A stretch of DNA of 21,301 nucleotides from Pseudomonadota bacterium (GCA_023410975.1 JAEYPG010000254.1:1-21301), one strand, 5' to 3'. Shown: positions 1-9,498, counted from the first letter of the stretch. The notes: generated by a model from the letters alone, not told the origin. Program-made: numbers and translations.

Positions 1-2427
<2,427 letters not shown>

Positions 2428-2431
2428 ACAA

Positions 2432-2447
2432 GCGGGGCGGCCCCCGC
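2432..2447. terminator. Possible bidirectional hairpin between lon and the thioesterase gene
   Basis: A perfect 6-bp stem GCGGGG / CCCCGC with a 4-base loop sits in the 25-bp gap between two convergent stop codons. Neither side has a real T-run, so it is at best a weak intrinsic terminator. It could simply be GC-rich chance. Confidence 0.3.
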
Positions 2448-2452
2448 CCCCT

Positions 2453-2941
2453 TCACTGCGCCTCGGGCGCCCGCATCCCTTTGTACCGCGCCTCCAACTC
2501 CTGCCTCAGTTGCCTGCGCACCTTGGCCTGCTCGTAGCGGCGGCGCTCGTCGGGCGTGAAGGGCCGCAGCGGCGCCACCGGCACGGGCTTGCGGTCGTCG
2601 TCCACCGCCACCATCGTGAAGAAGCAGCTGTTGACGTGCCGCACCGCTTGGCTGCGGATGTCCTCGGCGATCACCTTGATGCCCACCTCCATCGACGAGG
2701 AGCCGGTGTGGTTGATGCTGGCCAGGAAGGTCACCAGCTCGCCGACGTGGATCGGCTGGCGGAACATCACCTGGTCCACCGACAGCGTCACCACGTAGCG
2801 CCCGGCATAGCGGCTGGCGCAGGCGTAGGCCACCTGGTCCAGCAGCTTCAGGATCGTGCCGCCGTGCACGTTGCCGGAGAAGTTGGCGGTGTCGGGGGTC
2901 ATCAGCACCGTCATGGTGAGCTGGTGCGCGGGCAGGTCCAT
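2453..2941 (-). CDS. Acyl-CoA thioesterase, hotdog fold (YciA/acyl-CoA hydrolase type)
   Basis: A 162-residue cytoplasmic hydrolase predicted to cleave acyl-CoA to free acid and CoA. The hotdog signature is clear: GNVHGG at residues 23-28 followed by D35 on the central helix (LLDQVAYACA), then the beta strands with DQVMFRQPIHVGE and HVNSCFFTMVAV. Asn24 and Asp35 are the expected active-site residues of this family. The C-terminus is an Arg/Glu-rich helix. It starts 25 bp after the stop of the ACL-like large subunit on the same strand, with AAGGA 9 bases before the ATG, so it is probably the last gene of that operon. In that setting it could recycle CoA or remove dead-end acyl-CoA products; this is inference, since the family is broad and its substrate cannot be read from sequence. 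Confidence 0.88.
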   Translation of the reverse strand: MDLPAHQLTMTVLMTPDTANFSGNVHGGTILKLLDQVAYACASRYAGRYVVTLSVDQVMFRQPIHVGELVTFLASINHTGSSSMEVGIKVIAEDIRSQAVRHVNSCFFTMVAVDDDRKPVPVAPLRPFTPDERRRYEQAKVRRQLRQELEARYKGMRAPEAQ

Positions 2942-2966
2942 CGCCTGGGTCCTTTACGAGGAGGTT

Positions 2967-5678
2967 TCAGAGAACGTGCGCGCAGGCGGCTTCCGGCGTG
3001 CGCGTGTCCATGTTCCGGCCACGGTTGAGGTGGTCATCGATTTCCGCGGCGGCGCCGATCATCCGGCCATACAGGAACACGGTGAAGGCCGCATTCTCCA
3101 GGTCGCGCACGTCGAGCAGGCCGGCCTTGTAGTCTTTCCAAAGCAACCCCAACAGCAGTGCGGCAATTACCGCGTCCACGTTGACACAGAAGACGTAGGG
3201 CGTCGCGCCCACGTCGTACAGCGCCTGCGCCAGCTCCCGGTAGAAGGCGTGGAAGACGTTGTACTTCCCCTGCTGGGCCATGAGCTCGGCGATGAAGCGC
3301 TCGCGCGGATCGACGTTGACCGGCTTGCCCTTGAACACCGGGTGGTGCACGCCAGGCAGCGCGCGCAGTTCCTGCCCCGCCTCCTTGGCCGCGCGCTTCT
3401 CGGCCTTGTAGGCCTTGGCGAAGACCGTCGCCATGCCCTTGAGGTCCAGCCCGTGGGACGGGTCGCAGGGATCTTGCAGGTCCACGCCCTTGAACTGCTC
3501 CAGCAGGAAGGCCATGCCCTCGAAGCCGTTGCCGCCGTGGCTGTAGCCGGTGTGCGTGAGGAAGCCCACCATGCCCTTGTTGATCTGCACCCGCTGCGGC
3601 GTCTGCGGGCCGTCGGCCGAGACGGCTCCCTTGGCGCCCTGCGCCGAGATCGAGCCCGGGCCATTGGACACCAGCAGCCCGATGAGCATCTGCAGCGGCT
3701 GCGCCTGCTCGGGCATCGGCTTGCGGCCGGTGATGGCGAGGTAGCAGAGATCGGCCATGGTCCAGCTGCCGTAGCGCTCGGCCTGCGAGATGCCGGCCAG
3801 CGAGCCCCATTGGTGCTTTTCCGCGGGGATGGACGCGCCAACCATCACGCCGTAGAGGCGCAGGTACCACGGCAGCGTCTCGGCCGTCAGCCGCGTGATG
3901 CGCTTGCGCAGCAGCGGGCCCCAGGCGATGGTCGTCGCAATCGCCGCCAGGATGGCATCGCGCGACAGCGGAATCTCCTGCGCCAGCAGGAAGTCCAGGA
4001 ACACCGACTTCACCTTGCGCTGGCGCACGGCCTGCAGCATGGCCTTGGGGTGCGAGTCCTTGGCCTCGTCCTCGCGCTGGGTGAACAGCGCGCGCGTGGC
4101 CGCGTCCATCGTGATGCCGCTGAAATCGAAGCCTTCCTGGCTGCCCTCCTTCAGCCCGGAGCCCAGGAACAGCTCGATCAGCGTGCGCGTGCACGCCAGC
4201 GCCCGCTCCACGCGCTTGGGACCGACGATGGACGCCGCCGCGGCCATGACGGCGTTGGGCGCGTTGCCGGCGTCGCGCGCGGCCTGCGCCGCCACCAGCA
4301 CCGGGTCGCCCACCAGGTTGACTTCCGCCGCCACCGCGATGTCCAGCAGCGCGCGGTCGTTGGGGCCGGCCACCTCGTGCACCAGCGGCAGCGCGAACAC
4401 CGCCTGCAGCGGCTGCAGCGCCAGGTCCAGCACCGGGTGCCCGTGCACCGAGGTCACCTGCGTGGCCGGGTCCATCTGCGAGGCGCCGGACTTGTCCTTC
4501 ATGTTCTGGCGCGCCACCACCGCGCCCACCTGCTTGGACAGCGCCGCGATCTGCGCGGCATAGGGCTCGGGCGCGGGCACCGGCGGCAGCGCCAGCTCGG
4601 CCGGCAGCGCCAGCCCCTGGTCATTGGCGAGCCAGGGCTTCAGGCTCAGGCTGCCGCGCCGCGGGAAGTCGGGCTTGGCGCCGCTCAGCGCCATCACCGC
4701 CGTCAGCGCCGCCGGGATGTGGGCGATGTTGGTCACCACCGCACCTTTCTTCGACACCACCGGGTTCTCGGGCGTGAAGAGCGCGTCCACGCCCAGCGAT
4801 TCCATGAGCCAGCGCTCCTTGTCCTGCGCGCTGTCGCCGGAGCCGGCCATGGCGCCGGCGTGGCCCACGGCGCGCGTGAGCTTGGACTTCCAGCGCCCCA
4901 CCACGCACGCCACCACCGGCTTGCCGAAGTCCAGCGCGTGCTCGTAGTAGCCGCCGGGCTCGGCGTACAGCACCGCCGCACGCGAGCGGCCGTCGTTGCG
5001 GAAGGCATGCGCGAAGTCGCGCGCGGCGTAGTGGATGTAGACGTCCTTGCCCGAGGACACCAGCGTGGTCGTGCCCCAGCCTTCGCTGGCGAGGTACTGC
5101 GCGATGGTGGTGGTGAAGCCGCCGGAGTTGGAGAAGATCGCCACCGAGCCCTGCAGCAGCGAGTCCTCGGGCAGGTCGCCGCCCAGCGCGCCGCCGATGC
5201 GCACGCGGTTCCAGGAGTCGGCCACGCCCAGGCAGTTGCCGCCGATGATGTCGATGCCCGCGCTCTGCGCCATGGCGCGGATCTCTCGCGCGTCGTGCAC
5301 CGCGATCTTCTCGGTGATGATGACGATCTTGCGCAGCCCCGGGTTCACGCGGATGAGCTCGGCCACGCCGTCGCGCACGCCCGAGGGCGGCAGGTACACC
5401 ACGCCGGTGTTGAACTCCAGGCCCGCGTTGAGGCCCTCGCGCACGTTGTTGAAGACCGGGATGTCGCCCGCGGGCGTCTTGAGCACCTGGCCGCCGCGCC
5501 CGGGCGAGGTGCCGAACACCACGTTGCCGCCGGAGAAGGCGTGGCTCGTGGGCGTGACCTGGCGCGACTCGCCGCCCAGGATGTTGAGGACGCACACGCG
5601 GTCGCCGCGCGTGGCCACGTCGGCCAGCGAGTGGATGCCCAGGTAGTACGGGAAGCTGGAAATGCCTCGTGCATGCAT
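2967..5678 (-). CDS. ATP-citrate-lyase-like large subunit: CoA-ligase alpha domain fused to citrate-synthase-like domain
   Basis: 903 residues, much longer than a typical bacterial AclA (about 600). Residues 1-340 are succinyl-CoA-synthetase-alpha-like: GGNCLGV (146-152), the SNSGG phosphate loop (183-187) and GHAGA (272-276) with phosphohistidine candidate H273. Residues about 640-903 are citrate-synthase/citryl-CoA-lyase-like: AITGRKPMPEQ (648-658), SNGPG (671-675), SHGGN (713-717), VHHPVFK (777-783), NVD (833-835) and GRMIG (871-875). H714, H779 and D835 align with the three catalytic residues of citrate synthase. N672 stands where ACL and citryl-CoA lyase carry His in DHGP. Residues about 370-560 match nothing I recognise. 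SD AAGGAGA lies 7 bases before the ATG, 19 bp after the ATP-grasp gene. Likely reaction: ATP- and CoA-dependent cleavage of citrate or a related acid. The substrate is uncertain. Confidence 0.85.
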   Translation of the reverse strand: MHARGISSFPYYLGIHSLADVATRGDRVCVLNILGGESRQVTPTSHAFSGGNVVFGTSPGRGGQVLKTPAGDIPVFNNVREGLNAGLEFNTGVVYLPPSGVRDGVAELIRVNPGLRKIVIITEKIAVHDAREIRAMAQSAGIDIIGGNCLGVADSWNRVRIGGALGGDLPEDSLLQGSVAIFSNSGGFTTTIAQYLASEGWGTTTLVSSGKDVYIHYAARDFAHAFRNDGRSRAAVLYAEPGGYYEHALDFGKPVVACVVGRWKSKLTRAVGHAGAMAGSGDSAQDKERWLMESLGVDALFTPENPVVSKKGAVVTNIAHIPAALTAVMALSGAKPDFPRRGSLSLKPWLANDQGLALPAELALPPVPAPEPYAAQIAALSKQVGAVVARQNMKDKSGASQMDPATQVTSVHGHPVLDLALQPLQAVFALPLVHEVAGPNDRALLDIAVAAEVNLVGDPVLVAAQAARDAGNAPNAVMAAAASIVGPKRVERALACTRTLIELFLGSGLKEGSQEGFDFSGITMDAATRALFTQREDEAKDSHPKAMLQAVRQRKVKSVFLDFLLAQEIPLSRDAILAAIATTIAWGPLLRKRITRLTAETLPWYLRLYGVMVGASIPAEKHQWGSLAGISQAERYGSWTMADLCYLAITGRKPMPEQAQPLQMLIGLLVSNGPGSISAQGAKGAVSADGPQTPQRVQINKGMVGFLTHTGYSHGGNGFEGMAFLLEQFKGVDLQDPCDPSHGLDLKGMATVFAKAYKAEKRAAKEAGQELRALPGVHHPVFKGKPVNVDPRERFIAELMAQQGKYNVFHAFYRELAQALYDVGATPYVFCVNVDAVIAALLLGLLWKDYKAGLLDVRDLENAAFTVFLYGRMIGAAAEIDDHLNRGRNMDTRTPEAACAHVL

Positions 5679-5697
5679 GGTTCTGTCTCCTTGGGCC

Positions 5698-6978
5698 TCA
5701 GGCGGCGTTCTTGATGCCGAGTTGGGCAGCGATGGCCGCGCGCCCGCCGGCCTTCATCCACTCGTCGATGCGCTTGGCGTAGTTGACGACCTCGGAGATG
5801 GCGCTGTCGAAGCCGAAGAAGCGGTAGGGCAGCCCCAGCGCCTCGCAGGTGTCGGCCAAGGCCCCGAAGCCGCGCACGAGGTTCGGGCCGCCGCGGCCCA
5901 CCACCACATAGAGCGGCGTGGGGCCGTGCGTGGCGAAGTGCTCGCGCAGCGCGTCGCCCATGGCGCGCAGCGTCTCGTGGATGTCGGTGTTGTTGGACTT
6001 GCCGCCGATGATGAACAGCACGTTGGACTGCGCCAGGAAGTGGCGGTAGCAGATCTTGGCCACCTGCTTCATCTTCTCGTAGGGCGGGTTGCCGCCGAAG
6101 TCCGAGGAGATGCTCGCGGCCTCGCCCAGCACTTCCGTCACCAGCGAGTTGGCGCCGCCGCCGAAGGTGGGCGCCAGGATGGTGCCGCGCTCGTTGATGA
6201 CGAACACGTCCGACTGGCCCTGGTGCGTGCGCAGCTCGTTGACCTCCTGCTCGAAGGCGCCGACGTCCGCCGCGAAAAGGTGCCGCGGCAGGCTCAGCCG
6301 TGCCACGCGCGGGTCGTCCCGGTCGAAGCCGCACTTGAAGTCGCACGCCACCGGCGTGAGCTTGCCGTTGCCGTCCGCGCGCATGCGGATCGGGTTGAGC
6401 TCCAGCGTCGTCATGCCGTAGTGGTGCATCAGCTCCCACAGCTTGGGCAGGTGCTGCACCAGCGGCGAGATGATCTCCTTGGGCGCGCCGATGTCGGTCA
6501 GCGCGTTGGCCACCACGAAGGCCTTCAGGCCCGTGAGCGCGTCGAAGGGCACGGTGGCGATCTCCGACTTGTCCAGCTCCTCGATGTCCACGCCGCCGCG
6601 GTGCGTGAGCGTCATCGTGGGTGCCCGGTAGCGCGTGTCGTCGGTGATGGCGAAGTAGACCTCGTGCTCGGCCGGCACGCCGCCTTCGAAGGTCACGCCG
6701 TTGGCCTTGGCCGTGGCGTTGCCGTGGCGGTGCTCGGCAAAGTACAGCCGCTCCTTCTCCACCAGCGCTTGCGCCAAGTCCTTGGCGCGGCCGATCAGGC
6801 CCGACTTGCCCTTCTTGCCCACGCCGCCCTTGAACAGCGGCTTGATGAACACCTGTCCATGGCGGCGGATCAGCGCCTGGATGTCGTCCTCCGACGCGTC
6901 GGGGCCGAGCACCTCCGCGGTCGGAAAATCGACGTGCCGCAGCAATTGCGCGCCGTAAAGCATTCCAGTGAGTTGCAT
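5698..6978 (-). CDS. ATP-citrate-lyase-like small subunit (ATP-grasp, SCS-beta-like, citrate-binding domain)
   Basis: 426 residues from the ATG at 6978, chosen because AAGGAG lies 5 bases upstream; an upstream in-frame start (7029) would add 17 residues without an SD. The N-terminal half is an ATP-grasp fold with KPLFKGGVGKKG (from about residue 46), HRGGVDIEE (near 126) and ELNP (193-196). The C-terminal half is of ACL rather than SucC type: FGGGANSL (272-279), GGNPPYEKM (295-303), FIIGGKSNN (322-330) and VGRGGPN (360-366), which match the citrate-binding region of human ACLY in order and spacing. It should phosphorylate the substrate carboxylate through the partner's H273. First gene of the operon with the 903-residue partner and a thioesterase. 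Alternatives are a malate-, citryl- or other carboxylate-CoA ligase beta subunit. Confidence 0.86.
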   Translation of the reverse strand: MQLTGMLYGAQLLRHVDFPTAEVLGPDASEDDIQALIRRHGQVFIKPLFKGGVGKKGKSGLIGRAKDLAQALVEKERLYFAEHRHGNATAKANGVTFEGGVPAEHEVYFAITDDTRYRAPTMTLTHRGGVDIEELDKSEIATVPFDALTGLKAFVVANALTDIGAPKEIISPLVQHLPKLWELMHHYGMTTLELNPIRMRADGNGKLTPVACDFKCGFDRDDPRVARLSLPRHLFAADVGAFEQEVNELRTHQGQSDVFVINERGTILAPTFGGGANSLVTEVLGEAASISSDFGGNPPYEKMKQVAKICYRHFLAQSNVLFIIGGKSNNTDIHETLRAMGDALREHFATHGPTPLYVVVGRGGPNLVRGFGALADTCEALGLPYRFFGFDSAISEVVNYAKRIDEWMKAGGRAAIAAQLGIKNAA

Positions 6979-7004
6979 GGAGTCTCCTTCGGGTTGAACC
7001 AGGG

Positions 7005-7027
7005 GGCGAAACTGAATTTGTTTCGCC
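7005..7027. promoter_or_regulatory. Perfect 8-bp inverted repeat in the ACL-like operon leader
   Basis: GGCGAAAC (7005-7012), 7-base spacer, GTTTCGCC (7020-7027). A further CGAAAC half-site lies at about 7042-7047. The repeat sits about 27 bases before the start codon at 6978. It could be a repressor operator or an mRNA hairpin just upstream of the SD. The pairing is directly visible; the role is inferred. Confidence 0.55.
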
Positions 7028-7106
7028 AATTTCCGAGAACACGAAACTTGCTATACGGGCGCTGCCGGCGGACGCCAGTGGAATAACCGGGCAAAACCAG
7101 CCCCGC

Positions 7107-7136
7107 CGCCTGTCGTCGCAGCAGGCGAAATTTTTT
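7107..7136 (+). terminator. Hairpin followed by T-run, plus-strand orientation
   Basis: CGCCTG (7107-7112), 9-base loop, CAGGCG (7122-7127), then AAATTTTTT. The shape is that of an intrinsic terminator read rightwards, yet no rightward gene precedes it. It may end an antisense transcript, or be coincidence. Confidence 0.3.
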
Positions 7137-7193
7137 GGCTTGGTCCGCTGGGACGCCTTGGACAGTGCAATAACGCACAGTATTCGGCTCAGC

Positions 7194-7212
7194 GCTGTCA
7201 GTCTGCTGTCAG
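7194..7212. repeat. Tandem 8-bp direct repeat with 11-bp period
   Basis: GCTGTCAG at 7194-7201 and again at 7205-7212, separated by TCT. The 11-bp period places both copies on the same helical face, as expected for cooperative binding of a regulator. It lies next to the palindrome at 7218-7233. Confidence 0.45.
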
Positions 7213-7217
7213 CTTGC

Positions 7218-7233
7218 CTAGGGAAACCCCTAG
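7218..7233. promoter_or_regulatory. CTAGGG palindrome, candidate operator
   Basis: Perfect 6-bp inverted repeat CTAGGG (7218-7223) and CCCTAG (7228-7233) around AAAC. CTAG is typically rare in high-GC proteobacterial genomes, so two copies forming a palindrome in an intergenic region is suggestive of a protein-binding site. It lies about 240 bp upstream of the ACL-like operon start. Confidence 0.4.
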
Positions 7234-7479
7234 ATCATCTCGTAGAGCACCGGGATATCCGGCGCAGACGGATACCGGATTGGAGCGCTGCCAATCCTTG
7301 AGATTTCATTGTTCAGGCTTGGCATTGCAAATCACCAAGCACCGCACCGACAGCCGGATACGCCGGCCACCGGAAAATCAGGAAATCAAAATCCAGGACG
7401 AAACGCCAAGCGGCGCTGTCGATTTTCGGAGCGGTGAGCATGGGGTAAGCCCGTTATTTGTTCACCGGTCCGGCGCCAC

Positions 7480-8559
7480 TCAGAAATTGTGGCGCATGCC
7501 CATTTCAATACCACGGGACGAGCCGCCCGCCGCGAGGCCGCTGGGGCCGCCGGGCACCACGTAGGCCACGTTGCGGTTGTCGATGTACGACAGCGTGCCG
7601 TACAGCGCCGTGCGCTTGGACAGGTTGTGCACGTAGCCCAGCCCGTACTGGTCCGCGCGATTGCCTTCCAGCGACGCGGCGCCGACCTGGCCGGAGAACT
7701 TCGCCCGCAGCCAGGAGGCCTTGATCTCGCCGTTGCCCACGGGCACCCAGGCGCCCACGATCAGGTTGTCCTGCGTGGCATCGGCCTGGTCGAAGCGGCG
7801 CAGCGCCAGCGACACGCGCACCGGGCCGAAGTCGTAGAGGCCGGCCACCACGCGGTCGTCGAAGCGGCCGGTGGCGGTGGTGAGGTTGTTCTCCGTGCGC
7901 GTGTAGGCGGTGGAGACCACCAGCGGCCCGGCGGCATAGCCCAGCCGCGCGCCGAGCACCTTGTGCTGGCCGTTGGCCGCCATGCCGCCTTCGCCGGCAG
8001 CCGCCATCACGCCGCCTTCCAGTCCGCCCCAGCCGCTGGGCATCAGCCACTGCACCGAGTTGCTGGTGCGCGTGGTGGTGTTCGGCGCCGTGCCGAAGGC
8101 CGAGCGGATCGGCCCCACCGGCGTGGCCGAGACGAAGTTGTTGGAGCCGGCCACGCCAACGTGGCTGAAGGGGTCGAAGCGCACCCAGTTGACGTAGCTG
8201 GGCACGTAGTCCCGGCCCAGGCGCAGCTCGCCCCAGCGCTTGCTCGCCAGGCTCAGCGTGGCGCGCCGGTCCCAGAAGTTGGTGCTGGAGGTGCTGGCCC
8301 CGGTGTCCAGCGCGACGCCGCTCTCTAGGTGGAAGCCGGCGGACAGGTCCCCGCCCAGGTTCTCGGTGCCGCGCAGGATGAAGCGGCTGGTCGCGTTCGA
8401 GCCGCTGACCAGCGAGCTCACGCCGCCCAGGCCCTCGTTGCGAACGTGGCGGACGGCGGAATCGGCGACGCCGCCGAGGGTGACGCCCTGCGCCAAGGCA
8501 GCGGCGGCGGGCACCGCTCCCAGCGCGATGCCCAGCATCGCCTTCATGGGCTTGTTCAT
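7480..8559 (-). CDS. Gram-negative outer-membrane porin (Burkholderiales general porin type)
   Basis: 359 residues with a signal peptide (MNKPMKAMLGIAL to ALAQ, about residues 1-24). A beta-barrel sequence follows: VTLGGVADSAV as first strand, SRFILRGTENLGGDLSAGFHLE, RRATLSLASKRWGELRLGRDY, and a C-terminal strand ending MRHNF. The terminal Phe is the usual BAM recognition residue. It should form a trimeric channel for small solutes, probably anions given its neighbours, though selectivity cannot be read. SD GAGGAGA lies 6-7 bases before the ATG. It is the last of three leftward genes (Bug1, ModA-like protein, porin), which suggests that it supplies the outer-membrane step for the same substrate. 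Confidence 0.92.
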   Translation of the reverse strand: MNKPMKAMLGIALGAVPAAAALAQGVTLGGVADSAVRHVRNEGLGGVSSLVSGSNATSRFILRGTENLGGDLSAGFHLESGVALDTGASTSSTNFWDRRATLSLASKRWGELRLGRDYVPSYVNWVRFDPFSHVGVAGSNNFVSATPVGPIRSAFGTAPNTTTRTSNSVQWLMPSGWGGLEGGVMAAAGEGGMAANGQHKVLGARLGYAAGPLVVSTAYTRTENNLTTATGRFDDRVVAGLYDFGPVRVSLALRRFDQADATQDNLIVGAWVPVGNGEIKASWLRAKFSGQVGAASLEGNRADQYGLGYVHNLSKRTALYGTLSYIDNRNVAYVVPGGPSGLAAGGSSRGIEMGMRHNF

Positions 8560-8587
8560 GACTTGTCTCCTCGTTGTTTTCTTGTTG

Positions 8588-8607
8588 GCGGCACCGTGCG
8601 GTGCCGC
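8588..8607. other. Intercistronic hairpin between the ModA-like gene and the porin gene
   Basis: Perfect 8-bp stem GCGGCACC / GGTGCCGC around GTGC, in the 52-bp gap. There is no T-run on the leftward side, so it is more likely an mRNA-stabilising or processing hairpin that lets porin expression differ from the upstream gene. Confidence 0.5.
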
Positions 8608-8611
8608 TGGC

Positions 8612-9418
8612 TCACTTGGCTTCGGGCTTCGCGGCCTTGGCCACCGGCTCCAGGCCCGAGGCGCGCACGATGGGCGCGGCGGCCGGCGAGGCCAGGAACT
8701 TGACGAGCTGCGCTGCCAGTTCCGGCTCCTTGCTGCCCACGGCCAGGCCGGCCGAGAAGAACACCTTCTGCTGCAGCTCCTCGGGCAGCGGACCGATGAA
8801 CTCGATGTCCTTGAACGGCAGCAGCTCGCTGACCTGCTGGAAGCCGAGGTCGGCTTCGCCGCGCGTGAGCACCGTGCCCACGCGCTCGCTCATGATCTTT
8901 CGGGACTTGTCCTTGATCTGGTCCCACACGCCCAGCTTCGGGAACAGCTCGTTGCTCAGGTAGGTGCCGCTGGCGCTGGCCGAGTAGGCGATGGACTTGG
9001 CGTCCAGCACCGCCTTCTTCACGCCCTCGACCGTCGAGATATCGGGTTTAGGAAGGCCCTTGCGCACCGACACGCCGATGAGCGAGCGGCCCAGGTCCAC
9101 CCGCGTGTTGGGCACCACCTTGCCCTGCTTCACCAGCGACTCCAGCGCCGAGTCGGCCAGGATCACGATGTCGAACTGCTCGCCGCGGGCCAGGCGGCTG
9201 GGGATGGAGTCGTTGGCCGTGCCCATCGAGGCGCCGTAGGACGTGAGGACCTTGTGCCCGGTGGCGGCCTCGAACAGCGGCACCAGCTCGTTGTAGGCGG
9301 CCGTGAAGCCGCCAGAGCTGACGACGCGGATCTCGCCGGCCATGGCGGACGCCACGGCACCCAGGGCCAGGCCGGCGACCAGGAAAGCGCGGCGGGTCGA
9401 GGTGAAGAAGTTGCTCAT
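8612..9418 (-). CDS. Periplasmic substrate-binding protein, ModA-like (type 2 periplasmic-binding fold), no ABC partners nearby
   Basis: 268 residues from the ATG at 9418; a longer in-frame start (9499) adds sequence ahead of the signal peptide. TSTRRAFLV (6-14) followed by a hydrophobic run and AMA (about 27) looks like a twin-arginine signal. The mature part has the ModA-like pattern: IRVVSSGGFTAAYNELVPLFE, GHKVLTSYGAS, ARGEQFDIVILADSALESL, RGEADLGFQQVSELLP and a final VKFLASPAAAPIV. No modB/modC or other ABC genes adjoin it; the neighbours are a Bug receptor and a porin. Known ModA proteins bind molybdate, but distant relatives in Burkholderiales sit in organic-acid loci, so I do not call this molybdate-specific. 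The ligand is unknown. Confidence 0.85.
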   Translation of the reverse strand: MSNFFTSTRRAFLVAGLALGAVASAMAGEIRVVSSGGFTAAYNELVPLFEAATGHKVLTSYGASMGTANDSIPSRLARGEQFDIVILADSALESLVKQGKVVPNTRVDLGRSLIGVSVRKGLPKPDISTVEGVKKAVLDAKSIAYSASASGTYLSNELFPKLGVWDQIKDKSRKIMSERVGTVLTRGEADLGFQQVSELLPFKDIEFIGPLPEELQQKVFFSAGLAVGSKEPELAAQLVKFLASPAAAPIVRASGLEPVAKAAKPEAK

Positions 9419-9451
9419 GAAACTTGTCTCCGTAGGGGTCTGGTGTTGTGT

Positions 9452-9468
9452 GGAGGCCGGTGGCCTCC
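9452..9468. promoter_or_regulatory. 7-bp inverted repeat upstream of the ModA-like gene
   Basis: GGAGGCC (9452-9458), GGT, GGCCTCC (9462-9468), ending 34 bases before the start codon at 9418. This could be an operator or a leader hairpin; the pairing is perfect but GC-rich. Confidence 0.4.
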
Positions 9469-9498
9469 CTCCGACTTCGAATCGAAAGCGATAGGTCA

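Larger units (their letters stand above)
6979..7479. other. About 500-bp leader without a gene, upstream of the ACL-like operon
   Basis: No convincing coding frame on either strand, and the composition is visibly less GC-rich than its surroundings. It holds the leader inverted repeat (7005-7027), a hairpin with a T-run (7107-7136), a tandem 8-mer (7194-7212) and a CTAGGG palindrome (7218-7233), all listed separately. The promoter of the leftward ACL-like operon and the 3' end of the porin transcript must lie here. I could not choose -35/-10 boxes with confidence. Confidence 0.6.

Noticed and set aside
2856..5714. 952-codon open frame on the plus strand, opposite the ACL-like large subunit
   Set aside because: Its translation is His/Arg/Gly/Ala-rich with no domain. 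It mirrors the third-position GC of the real minus-strand gene, whose product has many family motifs.
5698..6978. Reading the ATP-grasp gene as ordinary succinyl-CoA synthetase beta (sucC)
   Set aside because: The C-terminal motifs GGGAN, GGNPPY, IIGGKSNN and GRGGPN follow ACLY rather than SucC, and the partner is fused to a citrate-synthase-like domain.
7326..7335. TGCAAATCAC, nine of ten bases matching TGCAATTCAC of the shared Bug promoter element
   Set aside because: Too short, and oriented away from the ACL-like operon with no matching -10 or flanks, so chance is the simplest explanation.
7214..7564. 116-codon plus-strand frame in the ACL-like leader, running into the porin gene
   Set aside because: No SD, no recognisable domain, and its 3' part is antisense to porin coding sequence. 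The region looks regulatory instead.
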